A stretch of 64,000 nucleotides of DNA from Mycolicibacterium arabiense (GCF_010731815.2 NZ_AP022593.1:992001-1056000); one strand, 5' to 3'; shown: positions 1-13,750, counted from the first letter of the stretch. The notes: generated by a model from the letters alone, not told the origin. A program made the numbers and translations.

Positions 1-148
1 CCTGACCCGGACCGGCAAGCCCGACGCCCTGGTGCCGTTGGCACGCAGGGAGACTCGCGAATGCCTCGCCGAGGACATGCGACGTCTCGACGCCGACGAG
101 ATCTATCTGGCCGCCCTGCGGGGCATCGACGAGGTGACCTATGTCTGA
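1..148 (+). CDS. opcA: Glucose-6-phosphate dehydrogenase assembly protein OpcA, C-terminal end (partial)
   Basis: Only the last 48 codons are in the window; the reading frame enters at base 2 and stops with TGA at 146-148. The readable tail (…[18 protein letters not shown]…) matches the end of actinobacterial OpcA as I remember it. OpcA is an allosteric or assembly factor for glucose-6-phosphate dehydrogenase, at the entry to the oxidative pentose phosphate pathway. The stop overlaps the ATG of the next gene by 8 bases, so the two are probably translationally coupled. The identification rests on the tail and on the following pgl gene, the usual zwf-opcA-pgl order. Confidence 0.8.
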   Translation, partial: LTRTGKPDALVPLARRETRECLAEDMRRLDADEIYLAALRGIDEVTYV

Positions 149-881
149 GACCGTGATCGAGAAGTACGCCGACACCGATGCGTTGGTGACGGCAGCGGGT
201 GACCGCCTGGTGGCCGCGATCACCGCGGCGATCGACGCGCGCGGCGTTGCGCACGTCTCCCTGACCGGCGGCGGCACCGGCGTCAAGCTGCTCAAGCGCG
301 TCGCCGAGCGCTCGGCCGAGGTGGACTGGACGAAGGTCCACGTCTACTGGGGCGACGAACGATTCGTCCCGGCCGACGACGACGAGCGCAACGAGAAGCA
401 GGCCCGCGAGGCGCTGCTCGACGGCATCGACGTCCCGGCGGCCAACGTGCACCCGATGGCGCCGAGCGACGGCGAGTTCGGCGACGACATCGACGCCGCG
501 GCCGCTGCCTACGCCGACGTCCTCGCTGCCAATGCCTCGGGCGGCGGTCCCGTGCCCGAGTTCGACGTGCACCTGCTCGGCATGGGCGGTGAGGGTCACG
601 TGAACTCGCTGTTCCCGCACACCGAGGCGACCCGGGAGACCGAGCGGTTCGTCGTCGGGGTGCTCGACTCCCCCAAGCCGCCGCCGAAGCGCATCACGAT
701 GACCTTCCCCGCGGTCACGAAGTCCCGCGAGGTGTGGCTGGTCGTCTCGGGCGGCGAGAAGGCCGACGCCGTCGCAGCGGCGGTCGGCGGGGCCAGCGCC
801 GAGGACTTCCCCGCGGCGGGGGCCGTGGGCACCGAGGCCACCGTGTGGCTTCTCGACGAAGCCGCCGCGGCCAAGCTGTAG
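141..881 (+). CDS. pgl: 6-phosphogluconolactonase (Pgl/DevB)
   Basis: This 246-residue cytoplasmic enzyme hydrolyses 6-phosphogluconolactone to 6-phosphogluconate, the second step of the oxidative pentose phosphate pathway. Family hallmarks are visible in order: the N-terminal phosphate-binding stretch LTGGGTG, the central WGDERFVP motif, and the [16 protein letters not shown] segment that carries the catalytic region. The length is normal for the family. The start ATG overlaps the opcA stop. A conserved coiled-coil gene follows 19 bases downstream. Nothing is odd about the sequence. Confidence 0.95.
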   Translation: MSETVIEKYADTDALVTAAGDRLVAAITAAIDARGVAHVSLTGGGTGVKLLKRVAERSAEVDWTKVHVYWGDERFVPADDDERNEKQAREALLDGIDVPAANVHPMAPSDGEFGDDIDAAAAAYADVLAANASGGGPVPEFDVHLLGMGGEGHVNSLFPHTEATRETERFVVGVLDSPKPPPKRITMTFPAVTKSREVWLVVSGGEKADAVAAAVGGASAEDFPAAGAVGTEATVWLLDEAAAAKL

Positions 882-900
882 CACGCCGCATACTCACCTC

Positions 901-1278
901 ATGGCAGACAGAGGTGACGGACGCAGCAGGGCCGCGCACGGTCGGCAGCGCATCAAGACGCTGACCCAGGCTGCGCTCAACGCCGACGTCACCGTCGAAC
1001 AGGTCGACACCCTGCTCACCGAACTCGGCGACACCCTGGTCGACCTCAACCGATCGACCAGCGGTCTGGACGTCACGCTCGAGCGGTTCAACGAGACCAT
1101 CACGCGCATCGACGAACTCGCGCCGCGCCTCATCGCGGTCGTGGAGCGCCTCGAACGCATCGTCGACCGGGTCGAGCGGATCGTCGGTCTCGGCGAATCT
1201 GTGGTCGCGCCATGGGCGGCCACCGAACACGTGGTGCGCGGCGCGCTCAACGCCGTCCGCAAGAGCACCGGCCTGTAG
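901..1278 (+). CDS. Small coiled-coil protein, function unknown (Rv1444c-like)
   Basis: The product is a 125-residue soluble protein with no signal peptide or membrane segment. Residues from about 15 to 95 are a run of hydrophobic heptads (e.g. LVDLNRSTSGLDVTLERF and RIDELAPRLIAVVERLERI), so a long coiled coil is likely. The tail is short and basic. Position directly after opcA-pgl matches the small conserved protein I remember at this place in M. tuberculosis (Rv1444c). I assign no function; an adaptor or scaffold role linked to pentose phosphate enzymes would be a guess from location only. Confidence 0.7.
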   Translation: MADRGDGRSRAAHGRQRIKTLTQAALNADVTVEQVDTLLTELGDTLVDLNRSTSGLDVTLERFNETITRIDELAPRLIAVVERLERIVDRVERIVGLGESVVAPWAATEHVVRGALNAVRKSTGL

Positions 1279-2556
1279 GTGCCCGCACCGCAGGACGTGC
1301 TTCCGGTCGCCGACGGCGTGGGACTGCCTTGGGACGTCGCGGTCGGTGACGCCGTGGGTGCCATCGCCGACGCACGCGGGGCACACGGCGACGACTTCGT
1401 CGTGATCAGCGGCGGCGACCGTTACGTGTTCACCTTCTCCCCCACCGGCGTCGAGTCGTTCTACGCGTTGCCCGAGGAGGTCGCCAGCAAGGGGCTGGCC
1501 GACTACCGGATGCTGTGCCGCAAACTGCCCGACGAGATCTTCACGGGCAGGCGCACACTGCCCGGTTCGCTGTTCCGGCGCGACGACGTGACGTCCTATC
1601 TCGCCCACCTCGGCCACGCGCTCGACGTGACCGGAGACGAGTTGGGCGAGCGCGGCGACGTCGACGTCTTCGCGGTCACCCGCAGGCTCGGTCACCGAAT
1701 GGGGCTGGCGTCCTGGGCCGCGCCGGGATGCGCCGACGGGGAGCCGTTCGAGCGACTCGTCCGTGCATTCGACGCACTCGACGGATCGGACGCCTTCGTG
1801 CACCCGGACGCGATGGCCGCGGTCGCAGCGTCGGGCAAACGGGTGGAACGGGCCGCGCTCGCCGAAGTCGCCGACGTCGTCGAAGGCGCTCTTGCACGGC
1901 ACGATCCGGCACCGGGGTCACTGTTCGCCCGCATCGTCGCCGGGTGGGCCGACCAAGACCCCGAGGCCCGCGCCCGCGGGGTCGCCATGGACGTCGCACT
2001 CATCCACATCGCGTCGATGTCGAACCTGATGGCCGCGTTGGGCTGGGCCATCGTCGATCTCGTCGAGCACCCCGATGCGTTGCGGACCGTCGCGAACGGT
2101 GACGAGGACTTCGCCAGGCGCTGCGCCCTGGAGAGCACCCGCATGGCGCAACGCTCCATCATGTCCCGCGCGGTGCTCGCACCGGTCGAATTCCGCACGG
2201 GCGCAGGCGTCGTCGACGTGCCTGCGGGCTGGACCATCGCGACGCTGCTGCCGCTGCTCAACACCTCGGCCGAGCCGAGTCTGACCGAATGGGACCCCGA
2301 CCGGTGGCGCGGGCACCGGCTCGCCGACGTCGGAGGCCTCGCGTCGCCGATGCTGGTCACCGCGTTCGGGCACGGCAGGCACACCTGTCCGGCGCAGCCG
2401 TTCTCGCTCGCGGCGATGACCACTGCGATGACGCGCCTGCTCGGCCGCTACGACGTCAGCGCCCGATGGAGCGCACACCCGCGCCCGGTGGCCGCGCAGA
2501 TCGGCGGGGTCGCTCGCTCCGCCGGGCCCGCCACGATGCGCTACGCCCTGCGCTGA
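1279..2556 (+). CDS. Divergent cytochrome P450-like protein
   Basis: The 425-residue product starts at a GTG that abuts the stop of the previous gene. The P450 signatures are present but drifted. The K-helix ExxR is E285-S-T-R288. The haem-ligand loop reads FGHGRHTC at 363-370, with Cys370 present and the following CxG glycine replaced by alanine (CPA). It has no membrane anchor, so it would be a soluble class I type needing ferredoxin partners, none of which lies nearby. The I-helix acid-alcohol pair is not obvious. The substrate is unknown. It is transcribed with the pentose phosphate genes and runs into the end of ppc, 3 bases away on the other strand. Confidence 0.75.
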   Translation: MPAPQDVLPVADGVGLPWDVAVGDAVGAIADARGAHGDDFVVISGGDRYVFTFSPTGVESFYALPEEVASKGLADYRMLCRKLPDEIFTGRRTLPGSLFRRDDVTSYLAHLGHALDVTGDELGERGDVDVFAVTRRLGHRMGLASWAAPGCADGEPFERLVRAFDALDGSDAFVHPDAMAAVAASGKRVERAALAEVADVVEGALARHDPAPGSLFARIVAGWADQDPEARARGVAMDVALIHIASMSNLMAALGWAIVDLVEHPDALRTVANGDEDFARRCALESTRMAQRSIMSRAVLAPVEFRTGAGVVDVPAGWTIATLLPLLNTSAEPSLTEWDPDRWRGHRLADVGGLASPMLVTAFGHGRHTCPAQPFSLAAMTTAMTRLLGRYDVSARWSAHPRPVAAQIGGVARSAGPATMRYALR

Positions 2557-2559
2557 GCC

Positions 2560-5367
2560 TCAGCCGCTGTTGCGCAGCGCCGTCGCCAGCCCACTCATGG
2601 TGAGCAGGATTCCCCGCTGCACCAGCTCCTCGGCGTCGCCCGCGCGGTACCGGCGCAGCAGCTCGACCTGGAGGTGGTTGAGCGGTTCCAGGTACGGGAA
2701 GCGATTGAACACCGACCGGGCCAGCGCGGGGTTGTCGGCCAGCAGGTCGTCGTGACCGGTGATGACCTCGTGCATGCGGACCGTGCGGTGGTACTCGTCG
2801 ACGATCTTGTCGAACACCCTGTGCCGCAACGCCTCGTCCTCGACCAGCTCCGAATACCGGGCAGCCAGACCCATGTCGGCCTTCGCCATCACCTGCGCCA
2901 TGTTGGACAGCACGGAGCGGAAGAACGGCCACCGCTCGTACAGGTCGCGCAGCACGGCGAGTTTCTCGTCCGGGCTCTCGGGGCCGCCGTTGATCCACTC
3001 CTCGACAGCCGTTCCCGTGCCGTACCAGCCGGGCAGCATCACCCGCGACTGACTCCACGCCAGCACCCATGGGATGGCCCGTAGGTCGGCGATCGACGTG
3101 GTGGGCTTGCGCGACGTCGGCCTGCTGCCGATGTTGAGCGCCCCGATCTCGCTGACCGGCGTCGAGGCCTTGAAGTACTCGACGAAGCCGTCGGTGTCGT
3201 GGACGAGGTCGGCGTAGGCGCGCTGTGCGCGTGCCGCGAGGTCGTCGAGCACCTCGTAGGCCGGCTCGGCCGTGTCGCCGAGTCCCTCGACGTCGAGCAG
3301 CGTCGACTCCAGCGTCGCCGCGAGCAAGGTCTCCAGGTTGCGGTGGGCCGCTCTGGGTTCCGCGTACTTGGCGGCGATGATCTCGCCCTGCTCGGTCAGG
3401 CGCAGCGACCCCTTCACCGCACCGGGCGGCTGCGCCAGGATGGCGTCGTAGCTCGGGCCGCCGCCGCGCCCCACGGTGCCGCCGCGGCCGTGGAACAGCC
3501 GCAACCGGATGCCGGTCTTGCGGGCCGACTCCACGAGATCCAGCTCCGCGCGGTACAGCGCCCAGTTCGCGGCGAGGTAGCCGCCGTCCTTGTTGGAGTC
3601 GGAGTAGCCGAGCATGATCTCCTGCTGCTCACCCCTGGCGTGCACCATGGCGCGGTACAGCGGGAGATCCAGGACGGCTTCGAGGATCGACGCCCCGCGC
3701 TGCAGGTCGTCGATGGTCTCGAACAGCGGGACGATGCCGACGGGCGCGTAGGGATGCTCACCGGAGGCGTCCAGCAGCCCGGCCTCCTTGAGCAGGATCG
3801 CGGCCTCCAGCATGTCCGACACGGACTGGCACATCGAGATGATGTAGTTCGGCACGGCCTGCGGCCCGAAGACCCGCACGGCCCGCGCTGCGGCGGCCAC
3901 GATGTCGAGTTCCTTGCGGGCGAGTTCGGACAGTTCGGCGTTCTCGCCCACCAGGGGTCGGCGGGTGCCGAGTTCGGCGACCAGGATCTCCACGCGGTCG
4001 TCCTCGGACAGCGACGCGTAGTCCGGGTGCACGCCTGCCCAGGCGAGCAGTTCGGCGATGACCTCCTCGTGTACGTCGGAGTTCTGCCGCATGTCCAGAC
4101 CAGACAGGTGAAAGCCGAAGACGTGCACGGCTTCCCGCAGTCGGGACAGCCGATCGTCGGCGACGACCGCGCTGCCGTTGGCACGCAGTGAGGCGTCGAC
4201 GACGTCGAGGTCGGCCAGCAGTTCGTCCGGTGCGCCGTACCGGTCGAGCCCCAGGTCGAGTTCGCGTTCGGGTTGGCGGTCGAGGATCGCCCGGGCCGTG
4301 GCGGTCAGCCGGCCGTGGATCCCGCGCAGCGCGCGCCGATACGGCTCGTCGGCGCGGGCGGGTTCGGCGCAGGTCTCGGCGAGTGCGGTCAGTTCGTCGG
4401 TGACCTTCACCAGCCGCGCCGACATCGACAGCTCCTGCTCGAGAGCCGTGATCTCGGAGAAGTAGTGGTCGAAGGCGGTGTAGGCGGCGTTGCCGGTCGC
4501 GAGCCGAACCACCTCGGCCGTCACGTTGGGGTTGCCGTCCCGGTCCCCGCCGATCCACGACCCGGGCCGCAGGATCGGCTCGGACAGCAGGTTGGCGTCG
4601 GGCCAGCGGGCCTGCAGCGCCGTGCGTACTTCGGCGTTGACCTTGGGGATGACGTCGAAGAACGCCGCCGGGTAATACCGCAGACCGGTCTCGATCTCGT
4701 CCTGAATCTTCAACCGGGACAACCGGATCAGTGCCGTCTGCCACAGCGTCAGGATGCACCGGCGCAGTTCCCGCTCGATGTCGCGCCCGTCGCCGGTGGT
4801 GGTGAGCCCGCTGGCGCGTAGCCGCATCAGCTCGGTGATGCGGTGCTGGGTGTCGAACACCGTGCGCCGCCGCGTCTCGGTCGGGTGCGCCGTGATCACC
4901 GGCGAGACCAGCGCCCCGGTCAGCGCGTCGGCGACCGTCGCCGAGTCGAGTTCGGCCGACTCGAGTTTCAGATACGTCGCCGCCAGGCTGCTGCGCTGCG
5001 GCGGCTCCCCCGCCGCCACGTGGACCGCGCGGCGCCGTTCCCGATGGATGTCCTCGGCGACGTTGGCGAGCAACGCGAAGTGGGTGAAGGCACGGATGAC
5101 GGGAATGGCCTGGTGGACGTCGACGCCGTCGAACAGCGCCGCGAGCTGATTCCGGTCGATCTCGGAGCGGCGGACCTGGAACGACTCGACGCGGGCGCGC
5201 TCCACGAGGTCGAAGACGTCCTCGCCGCTCTGCTCGCGCACCGTGTCACCGAGGATCGCGCCGAGGAGCCGAATGTCCTCGCGCATCGGTTCGGTCGCCT
5301 CGCGGCCCACCTGTGTTCGGCGCACCGGGCCTATGGGTTCGAGCGCGGTATCCGTTCCGTCTGCCAT
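2560..5367 (-). CDS. ppc: Phosphoenolpyruvate carboxylase
   Basis: This 935-residue cytoplasmic enzyme carboxylates PEP to oxaloacetate, feeding the TCA cycle. The three classic active-site blocks are seen: [12 protein letters not shown] with catalytic His161, the glycine-rich [14 protein letters not shown] loop, and [10 protein letters not shown]. The C terminus ends in RNSG, close to the conserved xNTG end of the family. Length is normal for bacterial PEPC. ppc is missing from M. tuberculosis as I recall but present in fast growers, which helps place the organism. A GATACT hexamer lies 6 bases before the ATG, so a leaderless start is possible but weakly supported. Confidence 0.97.
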   Translation of the reverse strand: MADGTDTALEPIGPVRRTQVGREATEPMREDIRLLGAILGDTVREQSGEDVFDLVERARVESFQVRRSEIDRNQLAALFDGVDVHQAIPVIRAFTHFALLANVAEDIHRERRRAVHVAAGEPPQRSSLAATYLKLESAELDSATVADALTGALVSPVITAHPTETRRRTVFDTQHRITELMRLRASGLTTTGDGRDIERELRRCILTLWQTALIRLSRLKIQDEIETGLRYYPAAFFDVIPKVNAEVRTALQARWPDANLLSEPILRPGSWIGGDRDGNPNVTAEVVRLATGNAAYTAFDHYFSEITALEQELSMSARLVKVTDELTALAETCAEPARADEPYRRALRGIHGRLTATARAILDRQPERELDLGLDRYGAPDELLADLDVVDASLRANGSAVVADDRLSRLREAVHVFGFHLSGLDMRQNSDVHEEVIAELLAWAGVHPDYASLSEDDRVEILVAELGTRRPLVGENAELSELARKELDIVAAAARAVRVFGPQAVPNYIISMCQSVSDMLEAAILLKEAGLLDASGEHPYAPVGIVPLFETIDDLQRGASILEAVLDLPLYRAMVHARGEQQEIMLGYSDSNKDGGYLAANWALYRAELDLVESARKTGIRLRLFHGRGGTVGRGGGPSYDAILAQPPGAVKGSLRLTEQGEIIAAKYAEPRAAHRNLETLLAATLESTLLDVEGLGDTAEPAYEVLDDLAARAQRAYADLVHDTDGFVEYFKASTPVSEIGALNIGSRPTSRKPTTSIADLRAIPWVLAWSQSRVMLPGWYGTGTAVEEWINGGPESPDEKLAVLRDLYERWPFFRSVLSNMAQVMAKADMGLAARYSELVEDEALRHRVFDKIVDEYHRTVRMHEVITGHDDLLADNPALARSVFNRFPYLEPLNHLQVELLRRYRAGDAEELVQRGILLTMSGLATALRNSG

Positions 5368-5415
5368 GCGTCCAGTATCGACGGGGTCCGACGGTGACGC
5401 AGGGTGAGAAGTCTC

Positions 5416-5652
5416 CTAGACGCCGTACTTGATCTGCAGCGCGATGCCGACGATGGACACCAGCCAGATGCCGGTGACGAAGTACGTCAGCCGGTCGAGG
5501 TTCTTCTCGACGACGGTCGATCCGGACAGGCTGGACTGCACGCCGCCGCCGAACAGCGTCGACAGGCCGCCACCCTTGGCGCGGTGCAGCAACACCAGCA
5601 ACACCACCAACAAGCTGGTGACGATGAGGGTGATCTGCAAGGCCAGGTACAT
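5416..5652 (-). CDS. secG: Protein translocase subunit SecG
   Basis: This 78-residue membrane protein is the small subunit of the SecYEG channel. Two transmembrane helices are visible (residues about 3-22 and 56-73), separated by the conserved cytoplasmic loop LLHRAKGGGLSTLFGG and the SSLSGSTVVEKNLDRLT segment. The same frame stays open far upstream, but the start is set at ATG 5652 because everything before it lacks SecG similarity and the length then matches mycobacterial SecG. It follows tpiA in the glycolytic gene cluster, as in other mycobacteria. Confidence 0.95.
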   Translation of the reverse strand: MYLALQITLIVTSLLVVLLVLLHRAKGGGLSTLFGGGVQSSLSGSTVVEKNLDRLTYFVTGIWLVSIVGIALQIKYGV

Positions 5653-5696
5653 GGCTCCCAGAATAACGGGTGAACCGACCGTTCCCCGCCAGGGGG

Positions 5697-6482
5697 TTAC
5701 GGCAGGGGGCCGCCGGCCGCGATGGCCGAGAGCGTCGCGAACTGCTCGCCGTCCAGTGACGCACCGCCGACGAGGGCTCCGTCGACGTCGGTCTGGCCGA
5801 CGATCTCGCCGACGTTCTTCGCGTTCACCGAGCCGCCGTACAGCACCCGCACCGTGGCCGCCACGTCGACCGACGCGAGTTCGGCCAGCTCCCTGCGGAT
5901 GGCCGAGCACACCTCCTGCGCGTCGGCAGCACTGGCCACCCGGCCGGTGCCGATCGCCCACACCGGTTCGTAGGCGATGACGACCTTGCTCAGCTGGTCG
6001 GCGGACAGCCCCGCCAGCGAGCCCCTGAGCCGGTCGACGTTGTAGGCCACGTGGTCGCCCGCCTCGCGGACGTCGAGGCCCTCGCCGATGCACACGATCG
6101 GGGTGAGGCCGTGCTTGATGGCCGCGGCAGCCTTCGCGGCGACCAGCGCATCGTCCTCGCCGTGGTAAGTGCGCCGCTCGGAGTGCCCGACGACGGCGAA
6201 CGAGCAGCCCAGCTTCGCGAGGAACGCGCCGCTGATCTCGCCGGTGTAGGCACCCGAGTCGTGCTGCGACACGTCCTGCGCGCCGTAGGTGAGCCGCAGC
6301 CGGTCGCCGTCGACAAGCGTCTGCACACTGCGCAGATCGGTGAAGGGCGGGATGACGGTGACGTCGACCTTGTCGAAGTACTTGTCCGGCAACGAGAATG
6401 CGATCTTCTGCACCAGGGCGATGGCCTCGAAGTGATTGAGGTTCATCTTCCAGTTGCCTGCGATGAGCGGTTTGCGCGCCAT
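5697..6482 (-). CDS. tpiA: Triosephosphate isomerase
   Basis: The 261-residue enzyme interconverts dihydroxyacetone phosphate and glyceraldehyde 3-phosphate. Active-site pieces are clear: N10-W-K12 near the start, the catalytic histidine in [10 protein letters not shown], the catalytic glutamate in [11 protein letters not shown], and the phosphate-binding GGSV. I chose ATG 6482 because it gives the usual [12 protein letters not shown] start; a TTG at 6491 that overlaps the pgk stop would add three residues. It lies between pgk and secG in one transcription unit. Confidence 0.97.
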   Translation of the reverse strand: MARKPLIAGNWKMNLNHFEAIALVQKIAFSLPDKYFDKVDVTVIPPFTDLRSVQTLVDGDRLRLTYGAQDVSQHDSGAYTGEISGAFLAKLGCSFAVVGHSERRTYHGEDDALVAAKAAAAIKHGLTPIVCIGEGLDVREAGDHVAYNVDRLRGSLAGLSADQLSKVVIAYEPVWAIGTGRVASAADAQEVCSAIRRELAELASVDVAATVRVLYGGSVNAKNVGEIVGQTDVDGALVGGASLDGEQFATLSAIAAGGPLP

Positions 6483-6487
6483 GTGAC

Positions 6488-7702
6488 TCAAGACTCCAGG
6501 ATCTGGATGCCGGGCAGTTCCTTGCCCTCGAGGTACTCCAGTGACGCACCGCCACCGGTGGAGATGTGCGAGAACCCGTCGTCGGGCAGTCCGAGCTGGC
6601 GGACCGCCGCGGCGGAGTCGCCGCCACCGACGACGCTGAAGCCGCCCTTGCCGGTCGCCGTGACGATGGCCTCCGCGACGCCCTTGGTGCCCGCCGCGAA
6701 CGCCGGGAACTCGAACACGCCCATCGGGCCGTTCCAGAACACCGTCTTGGCGTTCGACAGCAGGGCGGTGAAGCGCTTCACCGACTCCGGCCCGATGTCG
6801 AGCCCCATCTTGCCGTCGGGGATCTCGTCGGCCGCAACGGTCTCCGGTGGCGAATCGGCCGCGAACTTCTCCGCCACGACGATGTCGACCGGCAGGTGGA
6901 TGACGTCACCGAAGTCCTCGAGGAGCTTGCGACAGGTGTCGATCATCTCCTCCTGCAGCAGCGAGGACCCGACCGAGACACCTTGAGCGGCAAGGAAGGT
7001 GAAGCACATACCGCCGCCGATGATCAGGCTGTCGGCCTTGGTCGCCAGGTTCTCGATCACCGCGAGCTTGTCCGACACCTTCGACCCGCCGAGCACGACG
7101 GCGTACGGGCGTTCGGTCGAGCTGGTCAGCTGCCTGAGCACCTCGACCTCGGCGGCGACGAGGTTGCCCGCATAGTGCGGCAGCAGCGTCGCGACGTCGT
7201 ACACCGACGCCTGCTTGCGGTGCACGACGCCGAAGCCGTCGGAGACGAACGCTCCGTCTTCACCGACCAGTTCGACCAGCGCCTTGGCCAGCTTCACGCG
7301 TTCGGCGTCGTCCTTGCTGGTCTCCCGCTCGTCGAAGCGGATGTTCTCCAGCAGCAGCACGTCGCCGTCGGTCAGGCCCTCGGCTCGCGCCAGTGCGTCG
7401 GTTCCCACCACGTCACCGGCGAGCTGGACGTGCCTGCCGAGGTGCTCGCTGAGCGCCTCCGCAACCGGCGCCAGCGAGAACTTCGGGTCCGGTCCGCCCT
7501 TGGGGCGACCGAGGTGGGCGGTGACGACGACCTTGGCACCCGCGTCGGCCAGCGCCTTGAGCGTCGGTACCGACGCGATGATGCGACCGGGGTCGGAGAT
7601 GTTGCCGTCGTCGTCGACGGGGACGTTCAGGTCGGAGCGCACCAGCACGCCCCGACCCTCGACGCCTTCGGACAGCAGGTCGGACAGGGATTTGAGCGCC
7701 AT
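6488..7702 (-). CDS. pgk: Phosphoglycerate kinase
   Basis: This 404-residue glycolytic kinase transfers phosphate from 1,3-bisphosphoglycerate to ADP. The N-terminal substrate-binding segment [10 protein letters not shown], the HLGRPKG motif, and the C-terminal nucleotide-binding segments ([10 protein letters not shown] and [11 protein letters not shown]) are all present. It starts 15 bases after the gap stop and ends 5 bases before the tpiA ATG, so gap-pgk-tpiA is an operon. Confidence 0.98.
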   Translation of the reverse strand: MALKSLSDLLSEGVEGRGVLVRSDLNVPVDDDGNISDPGRIIASVPTLKALADAGAKVVVTAHLGRPKGGPDPKFSLAPVAEALSEHLGRHVQLAGDVVGTDALARAEGLTDGDVLLLENIRFDERETSKDDAERVKLAKALVELVGEDGAFVSDGFGVVHRKQASVYDVATLLPHYAGNLVAAEVEVLRQLTSSTERPYAVVLGGSKVSDKLAVIENLATKADSLIIGGGMCFTFLAAQGVSVGSSLLQEEMIDTCRKLLEDFGDVIHLPVDIVVAEKFAADSPPETVAADEIPDGKMGLDIGPESVKRFTALLSNAKTVFWNGPMGVFEFPAFAAGTKGVAEAIVTATGKGGFSVVGGGDSAAAVRQLGLPDDGFSHISTGGGASLEYLEGKELPGIQILES

Positions 7703-7717
7703 GGCTGCTGGACGGAC

Positions 7718-9815
<2,098 letters not shown>

Positions 9816-9822
9816 GTAACTG

Positions 9823-10833
9823 TCACCTCTCGTCGACCGATCGGACGGTGGGCGTGGGAATCGTCGGCTCCACGGTGGGCGCGGCGGTGCTCCCCCGTAG
9901 CCGCACCCGGTCCAGAGCCGCGGCCAACCGCGCCGGGTCATGTAATGGTGTACCAGGTCGGGAGACGTCGGAAAACTCGACGGCGGCGTCGAGGGTGGCC
10001 GCGGTCCGTCTGAGTTGCTCGCGTTCCCGTTCACTCGGCACGCTGGCGGCGTCGACGACGATGTCGTGCACCCGAAATCCCGGCGCGTGCTGGGCCAGCA
10101 CGTGCAGGTGCCGCTCGGCGGAGAAGCCTGCCGTCTCCCCCGGCTCCGACACCAGGTTGAGGACCAGCGCACGGCGCGCCTGCGTCGCCTGCAGGGCGGC
10201 GGCCAGCTGCGGGACCAGGACGTGCGGGATGACGCTGGTGAACCACGAGCCGGGGCCCAGCACCACGAGGTCCGCGGCCATGATCGCGTCGACGGCCTGG
10301 CGGGTGGCGGGCGGGTTGCCCGGCAGCAGCCGCACCCGGCGCACCTTGCCGACGGTGGTGGCGATTCCGACCTGACCGCGGATGACGCGGCTCATCCGCG
10401 GATCGGTCTCCAGACCACCGACGTCGGCCTCGATCTGCAGCGCGATCGGGCACATCGGCAGCACCCGGCCCTTGAGCCCGAGCACGCGGCCGAGTTCGTC
10501 GAGCGCTGCGACCGGATCGGCGAGCACCTCGTTGAGCCCCGCCAGCATCAGGTTCCCGATGGGGTGGCCTGCCAGCGCGCCGCTGCCACCGAAGCGGTGT
10601 TGGATGATGGTCGCCCACAGTTGACCGTGCGGAGTGTCGGCTGCCAACGCCGCCAACGCCATTCGCAGGTCACCGGGCGGTACCACGTCGAGTTCGTTGC
10701 GCAGCCGGCCCGACGAACCGCCGTCGTCGGCCACCGTCACCACGGCGGTCACGTGCGGCGTCAGCCGGCGCGCGGCGGACAGCGTGGCATAGAGGCCGTG
10801 CCCGCCGCCGAGCGCGACGATGCGTGCACTCAT
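9823..10833 (-). CDS. YvcK/CofD-like gluconeogenesis factor
   Basis: The 336-residue cytoplasmic protein belongs to the YvcK (UPF0052, CofD-fold) family, which binds UDP-sugars and links carbon metabolism to cell-wall growth in Gram-positives. Visible signatures are the N-terminal [10 protein letters not shown] nucleotide loop, [13 protein letters not shown], and [20 protein letters not shown]. The start is ATG 10833, overlapping the rapZ stop as ATGA; longer open frame upstream is read-through of non-coding sequence. The C-terminal 30 residues are proline/threonine rich and probably disordered. Confidence 0.92.
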   Translation of the reverse strand: MSARIVALGGGHGLYATLSAARRLTPHVTAVVTVADDGGSSGRLRNELDVVPPGDLRMALAALAADTPHGQLWATIIQHRFGGSGALAGHPIGNLMLAGLNEVLADPVAALDELGRVLGLKGRVLPMCPIALQIEADVGGLETDPRMSRVIRGQVGIATTVGKVRRVRLLPGNPPATRQAVDAIMAADLVVLGPGSWFTSVIPHVLVPQLAAALQATQARRALVLNLVSEPGETAGFSAERHLHVLAQHAPGFRVHDIVVDAASVPSEREREQLRRTAATLDAAVEFSDVSRPGTPLHDPARLAAALDRVRLRGSTAAPTVEPTIPTPTVRSVDER

Positions 10834-11747
10834 TCGCGCCCCATGTCGCGGTGCAGCACCCGCGCGGTCACCTGCTCGCCACCCTCCAGCCGGGCCGCGA
10901 GTGCCTCCGCGATGGCGACGCTGCGATGCTTGCCGCCGGTGCAGCCGATGGCGACGGTCATGTAGCGCTTCCCCTCCCGGCGGTACCCATCGATGACGAC
11001 TTCCAGAAGGCGATGGTAGGTGTCGAGGAACTCCATCGCGCCGGGTTGCCCCAGCACGTAGTCCCGAACCCCCGGATGTTGGCCGGTATGTCGCCGCAGC
11101 TCGTCGACCCAGTGCGGGTTGGGCAGGAACCGCACGTCCATCACGGTGTCCGCATCCATCGGCAGCCCGTACTTGTAGCCGAACGACTCGACCGTGACGC
11201 TGGTGTGCGCGACGGCCTCCGTGCCGAACGCACGCTCCACGCTGGCACGCAGGTCGTGTACCGACAGCTTGGAGGTGTCGATGACCAGGTCGGCCGCCGC
11301 TCGCACCGGGGCGAGCATGGTGCGCTCGGCGGCGATGCCCTCGGCCAGCGTCTGATTGCCCTGCAGCGGGTGACTGCGCCGGTTCTGTTCGTAGCGCCGG
11401 ACCAGCATGTCGTCGGACGCCTCGAGGAACAGCACGCGCGGGGTGATGTTGCGCGTGGCCAGGTCGCTGCGCACCCAGTCGAGGTCGCCGGTGAACCCGC
11501 GCGAGCGCACGTCCATGACGAGCGCCAGCCGCTTGATTCGCGAACCCGCGGCCAGGCCCAGCTCCACCATCCTCGCGATCAGCTCGGGCGGCAGGTTGTC
11601 CGCGACGTACCAGCCGAGGTCCTCGAGCACCTTGGCGGCCGTGCCGCGTCCCGCCCCGGACAGCCCGGTGACGAGGACGACGTCGATGCCGTCCTCCTCG
11701 GCGATGCCGCCGTCGTGCAGTTCGTCGCTCGTGTTCTGTTCTGTCAT
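10830..11747 (-). CDS. rapZ: RapZ-family nucleotide-binding protein
   Basis: The 305-residue protein carries a P-loop at 28-36 (GLSGAGRGT), the DNLPPELI block and the C-terminal [10 protein letters not shown] motif of the RapZ/YvcJ family. In enterobacteria RapZ is an adaptor that targets a small RNA for cleavage and senses glucosamine-6-phosphate. In actinobacteria the role is less clear, but the link with yvcK and whiA is conserved. Both ends overlap neighbours by ATGA (uvrC before, yvcK after). Confidence 0.93.
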   Translation of the reverse strand: MTEQNTSDELHDGGIAEEDGIDVVLVTGLSGAGRGTAAKVLEDLGWYVADNLPPELIARMVELGLAAGSRIKRLALVMDVRSRGFTGDLDWVRSDLATRNITPRVLFLEASDDMLVRRYEQNRRSHPLQGNQTLAEGIAAERTMLAPVRAAADLVIDTSKLSVHDLRASVERAFGTEAVAHTSVTVESFGYKYGLPMDADTVMDVRFLPNPHWVDELRRHTGQHPGVRDYVLGQPGAMEFLDTYHRLLEVVIDGYRREGKRYMTVAIGCTGGKHRSVAIAEALAARLEGGEQVTARVLHRDMGRE

Positions 11748-13750
11748 CCGGATGCCCTCGTCCGATCATGGTCGATCAGCGGCTCGTCCGGGACCGGTTC
11801 GGCCGGTGCGGCCACGGCTTCGGCATCCCGGACTTCCACGCCGAGGGCCTCCAGTACGGCCCTGGCCGTCGTGACGCCGATGCCGTGCACCGAGGTGATC
11901 TCGTCGACCGTGGCCTCCTTGAGCCTGGCCACCGAGCCGAAGTGCGTCACCAGCGCCTTGCGGCGGTGCTCGCCGAGGCCGGGCACCGAGTCGAGCGCCG
12001 ACGCCGTCATGCGCTTGGACCGCTTGCTCCGGTGGTAGCTGATCGCGAACCGGTGCGCCTCGTCGCGGATGCGCTGCAGCAGGTACAGGCCCTCGCTGTT
12101 GCGCGGCATGATCACCGGGTCGGCCTCGGCGGGGACCCACACCTCCTCGAGCCGCTTGGCCAGGCCGATGACGGCCACGTCGGTCACCCCGAGTTCCTCG
12201 AGCACGGCGGCCGCGGCGTTCACCTGGGGTGCGCCGCCGTCGACGACGTACAGGTTGGGCGGATAGGCGAAGCGACGCGCCTTGCCGTCCTCGATCAGCG
12301 GACGGTCGGCCTCGCCGATGTGGCGCAGGAAGCGTCGCCGGGTCACCTCGGCGATCGACGCCACGTCGTCGCTGCGGCCGTCGCCCGCGGCCTCCCTGAT
12401 CGCGAAGTGCCGGTAGTCCGACTTGCGGGGCAGACCGTCCTCGAAGACCACCAGCGATGCGACCACGTCGGTGCCCTGCACGTGGCTGATGTCGACGCAC
12501 TCGATCCGCAGCGGCGCATCGGCCAGCCCCAAGAACTCCTGAATGCTCTGCAGCGCAGCCGATCTCGCGGTGAAGTCACCCGCGCGCTTGAGCTTGTGCT
12601 GCGTCAGCGCCTCCTTGGCGTTGCGGTGCACCGTCTCGGCCAACGCCCGCTTGTCGCCGCGCACCGGCACGCGCAACCGCACCCGTGACCCGCGCAGGCC
12701 CGTCAGCCAGGTGGTCAGTTCCTCGGCGTTCTCCGGCAGGCACGGGACCAGCACCTCGCGCGGCACCGGCGCATTCGCCTCGTCCGCCGAGCCGCCCAGC
12801 TCGGCCTGCTCGCCGTAGAACTGCGTGATGAACTGCTCGACGAGGTGCTCCTGGCCGGATTCGCCGGGCTCGCCGGACTTCTCGACCACCCAGCCGCGCT
12901 GACCGCGCACCCGGCCGCCACGGACGTGGAACACCTGCACGGCCGCCTCGAGGTCGTCGTCGGCGAACGCCACGACGTCGGCGTCCGTGCCGTCGCCGAA
13001 CACGACGGTCTGCTTCTCGAGCGCCCGCTTGAGTGCACCGATGTCGTCGCGCAGCCGCGCCGCCCGCTCGAAGTCGAGTTCCTCGGCCGCGGCGTTCATC
13101 TGCTTCTCGAGGTCGCGGACGAGGCGATCGGTCTTGCCTGCGAGGAAGTCGCAGAAGTTCTCGACGATCCTGCGGTGCTGCTCGGCGGTGACGTTGCCCA
13201 CGCACGGCGCCGAGCACTTGTCGATGTATCCCAGCAGGCAGGGGCGCCCGATCTGACTGTGCCGCTTGAAGACCCCGTTGGAACAGGTACGCGCCGGGAA
13301 CACCCGGGTCAGCAGGTCGAGGGTCTCGCGGATGGCCCAGGCATGCGAGTACGGCCCGAAGTAGCGGACGCCCTTGCGCCGCGGCCCGCGGTAGACGAAC
13401 AGCCGGGGGTACTCCTCGTTCAGCGTGACCGCCAGCACCGGGTAGGACTTGTCGTCGCGGTAGCGGATGTTGAACCGCGGGTCGAATTCCTTGATCCAGT
13501 TGTACTCGAGCTGGAGTGCCTCGACCTCGGTGTTGACGACCGTCCACTCGACGCTGCCCGCGGTGGTGACCATCTGCCTGGTCCTGGGCGCCAGCCCGGA
13601 CACGTCGGCGAAGTACGAGTTCAACCGGCTGCGCAGGCTCTTGGCCTTGCCGACGTAGATGACCCGGCCCCGCGGATCGCGGAAGCGGTAGACGCCCGGC
13701 TGCAGCGGGATGGACCCGACGGCGGGTCTGTACGTCTGTGGATCGGGCAC
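11744..13750 (-). CDS. uvrC: Excinuclease ABC subunit C
   Basis: UvrC makes the two incisions of nucleotide excision repair. The 668-residue protein has the GIY-YIG nuclease at about 15-100 (GVYRFRD…[14 protein letters not shown]), a UVR motif ([16 protein letters not shown]), the RNase H-like C-terminal nuclease ([20 protein letters not shown]) and tandem helix-hairpin-helix repeats ([17 protein letters not shown] and [12 protein letters not shown]). The start is GTG 13750 ([14 protein letters not shown]), although the frame stays open further upstream. A TAACCT hexamer 7 bases before the GTG suggests a leaderless transcript. Confidence 0.97.
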   Translation of the reverse strand: MPDPQTYRPAVGSIPLQPGVYRFRDPRGRVIYVGKAKSLRSRLNSYFADVSGLAPRTRQMVTTAGSVEWTVVNTEVEALQLEYNWIKEFDPRFNIRYRDDKSYPVLAVTLNEEYPRLFVYRGPRRKGVRYFGPYSHAWAIRETLDLLTRVFPARTCSNGVFKRHSQIGRPCLLGYIDKCSAPCVGNVTAEQHRRIVENFCDFLAGKTDRLVRDLEKQMNAAAEELDFERAARLRDDIGALKRALEKQTVVFGDGTDADVVAFADDDLEAAVQVFHVRGGRVRGQRGWVVEKSGEPGESGQEHLVEQFITQFYGEQAELGGSADEANAPVPREVLVPCLPENAEELTTWLTGLRGSRVRLRVPVRGDKRALAETVHRNAKEALTQHKLKRAGDFTARSAALQSIQEFLGLADAPLRIECVDISHVQGTDVVASLVVFEDGLPRKSDYRHFAIREAAGDGRSDDVASIAEVTRRRFLRHIGEADRPLIEDGKARRFAYPPNLYVVDGGAPQVNAAAAVLEELGVTDVAVIGLAKRLEEVWVPAEADPVIMPRNSEGLYLLQRIRDEAHRFAISYHRSKRSKRMTASALDSVPGLGEHRRKALVTHFGSVARLKEATVDEITSVHGIGVTTARAVLEALGVEVRDAEAVAAPAEPVPDEPLIDHDRTRASG

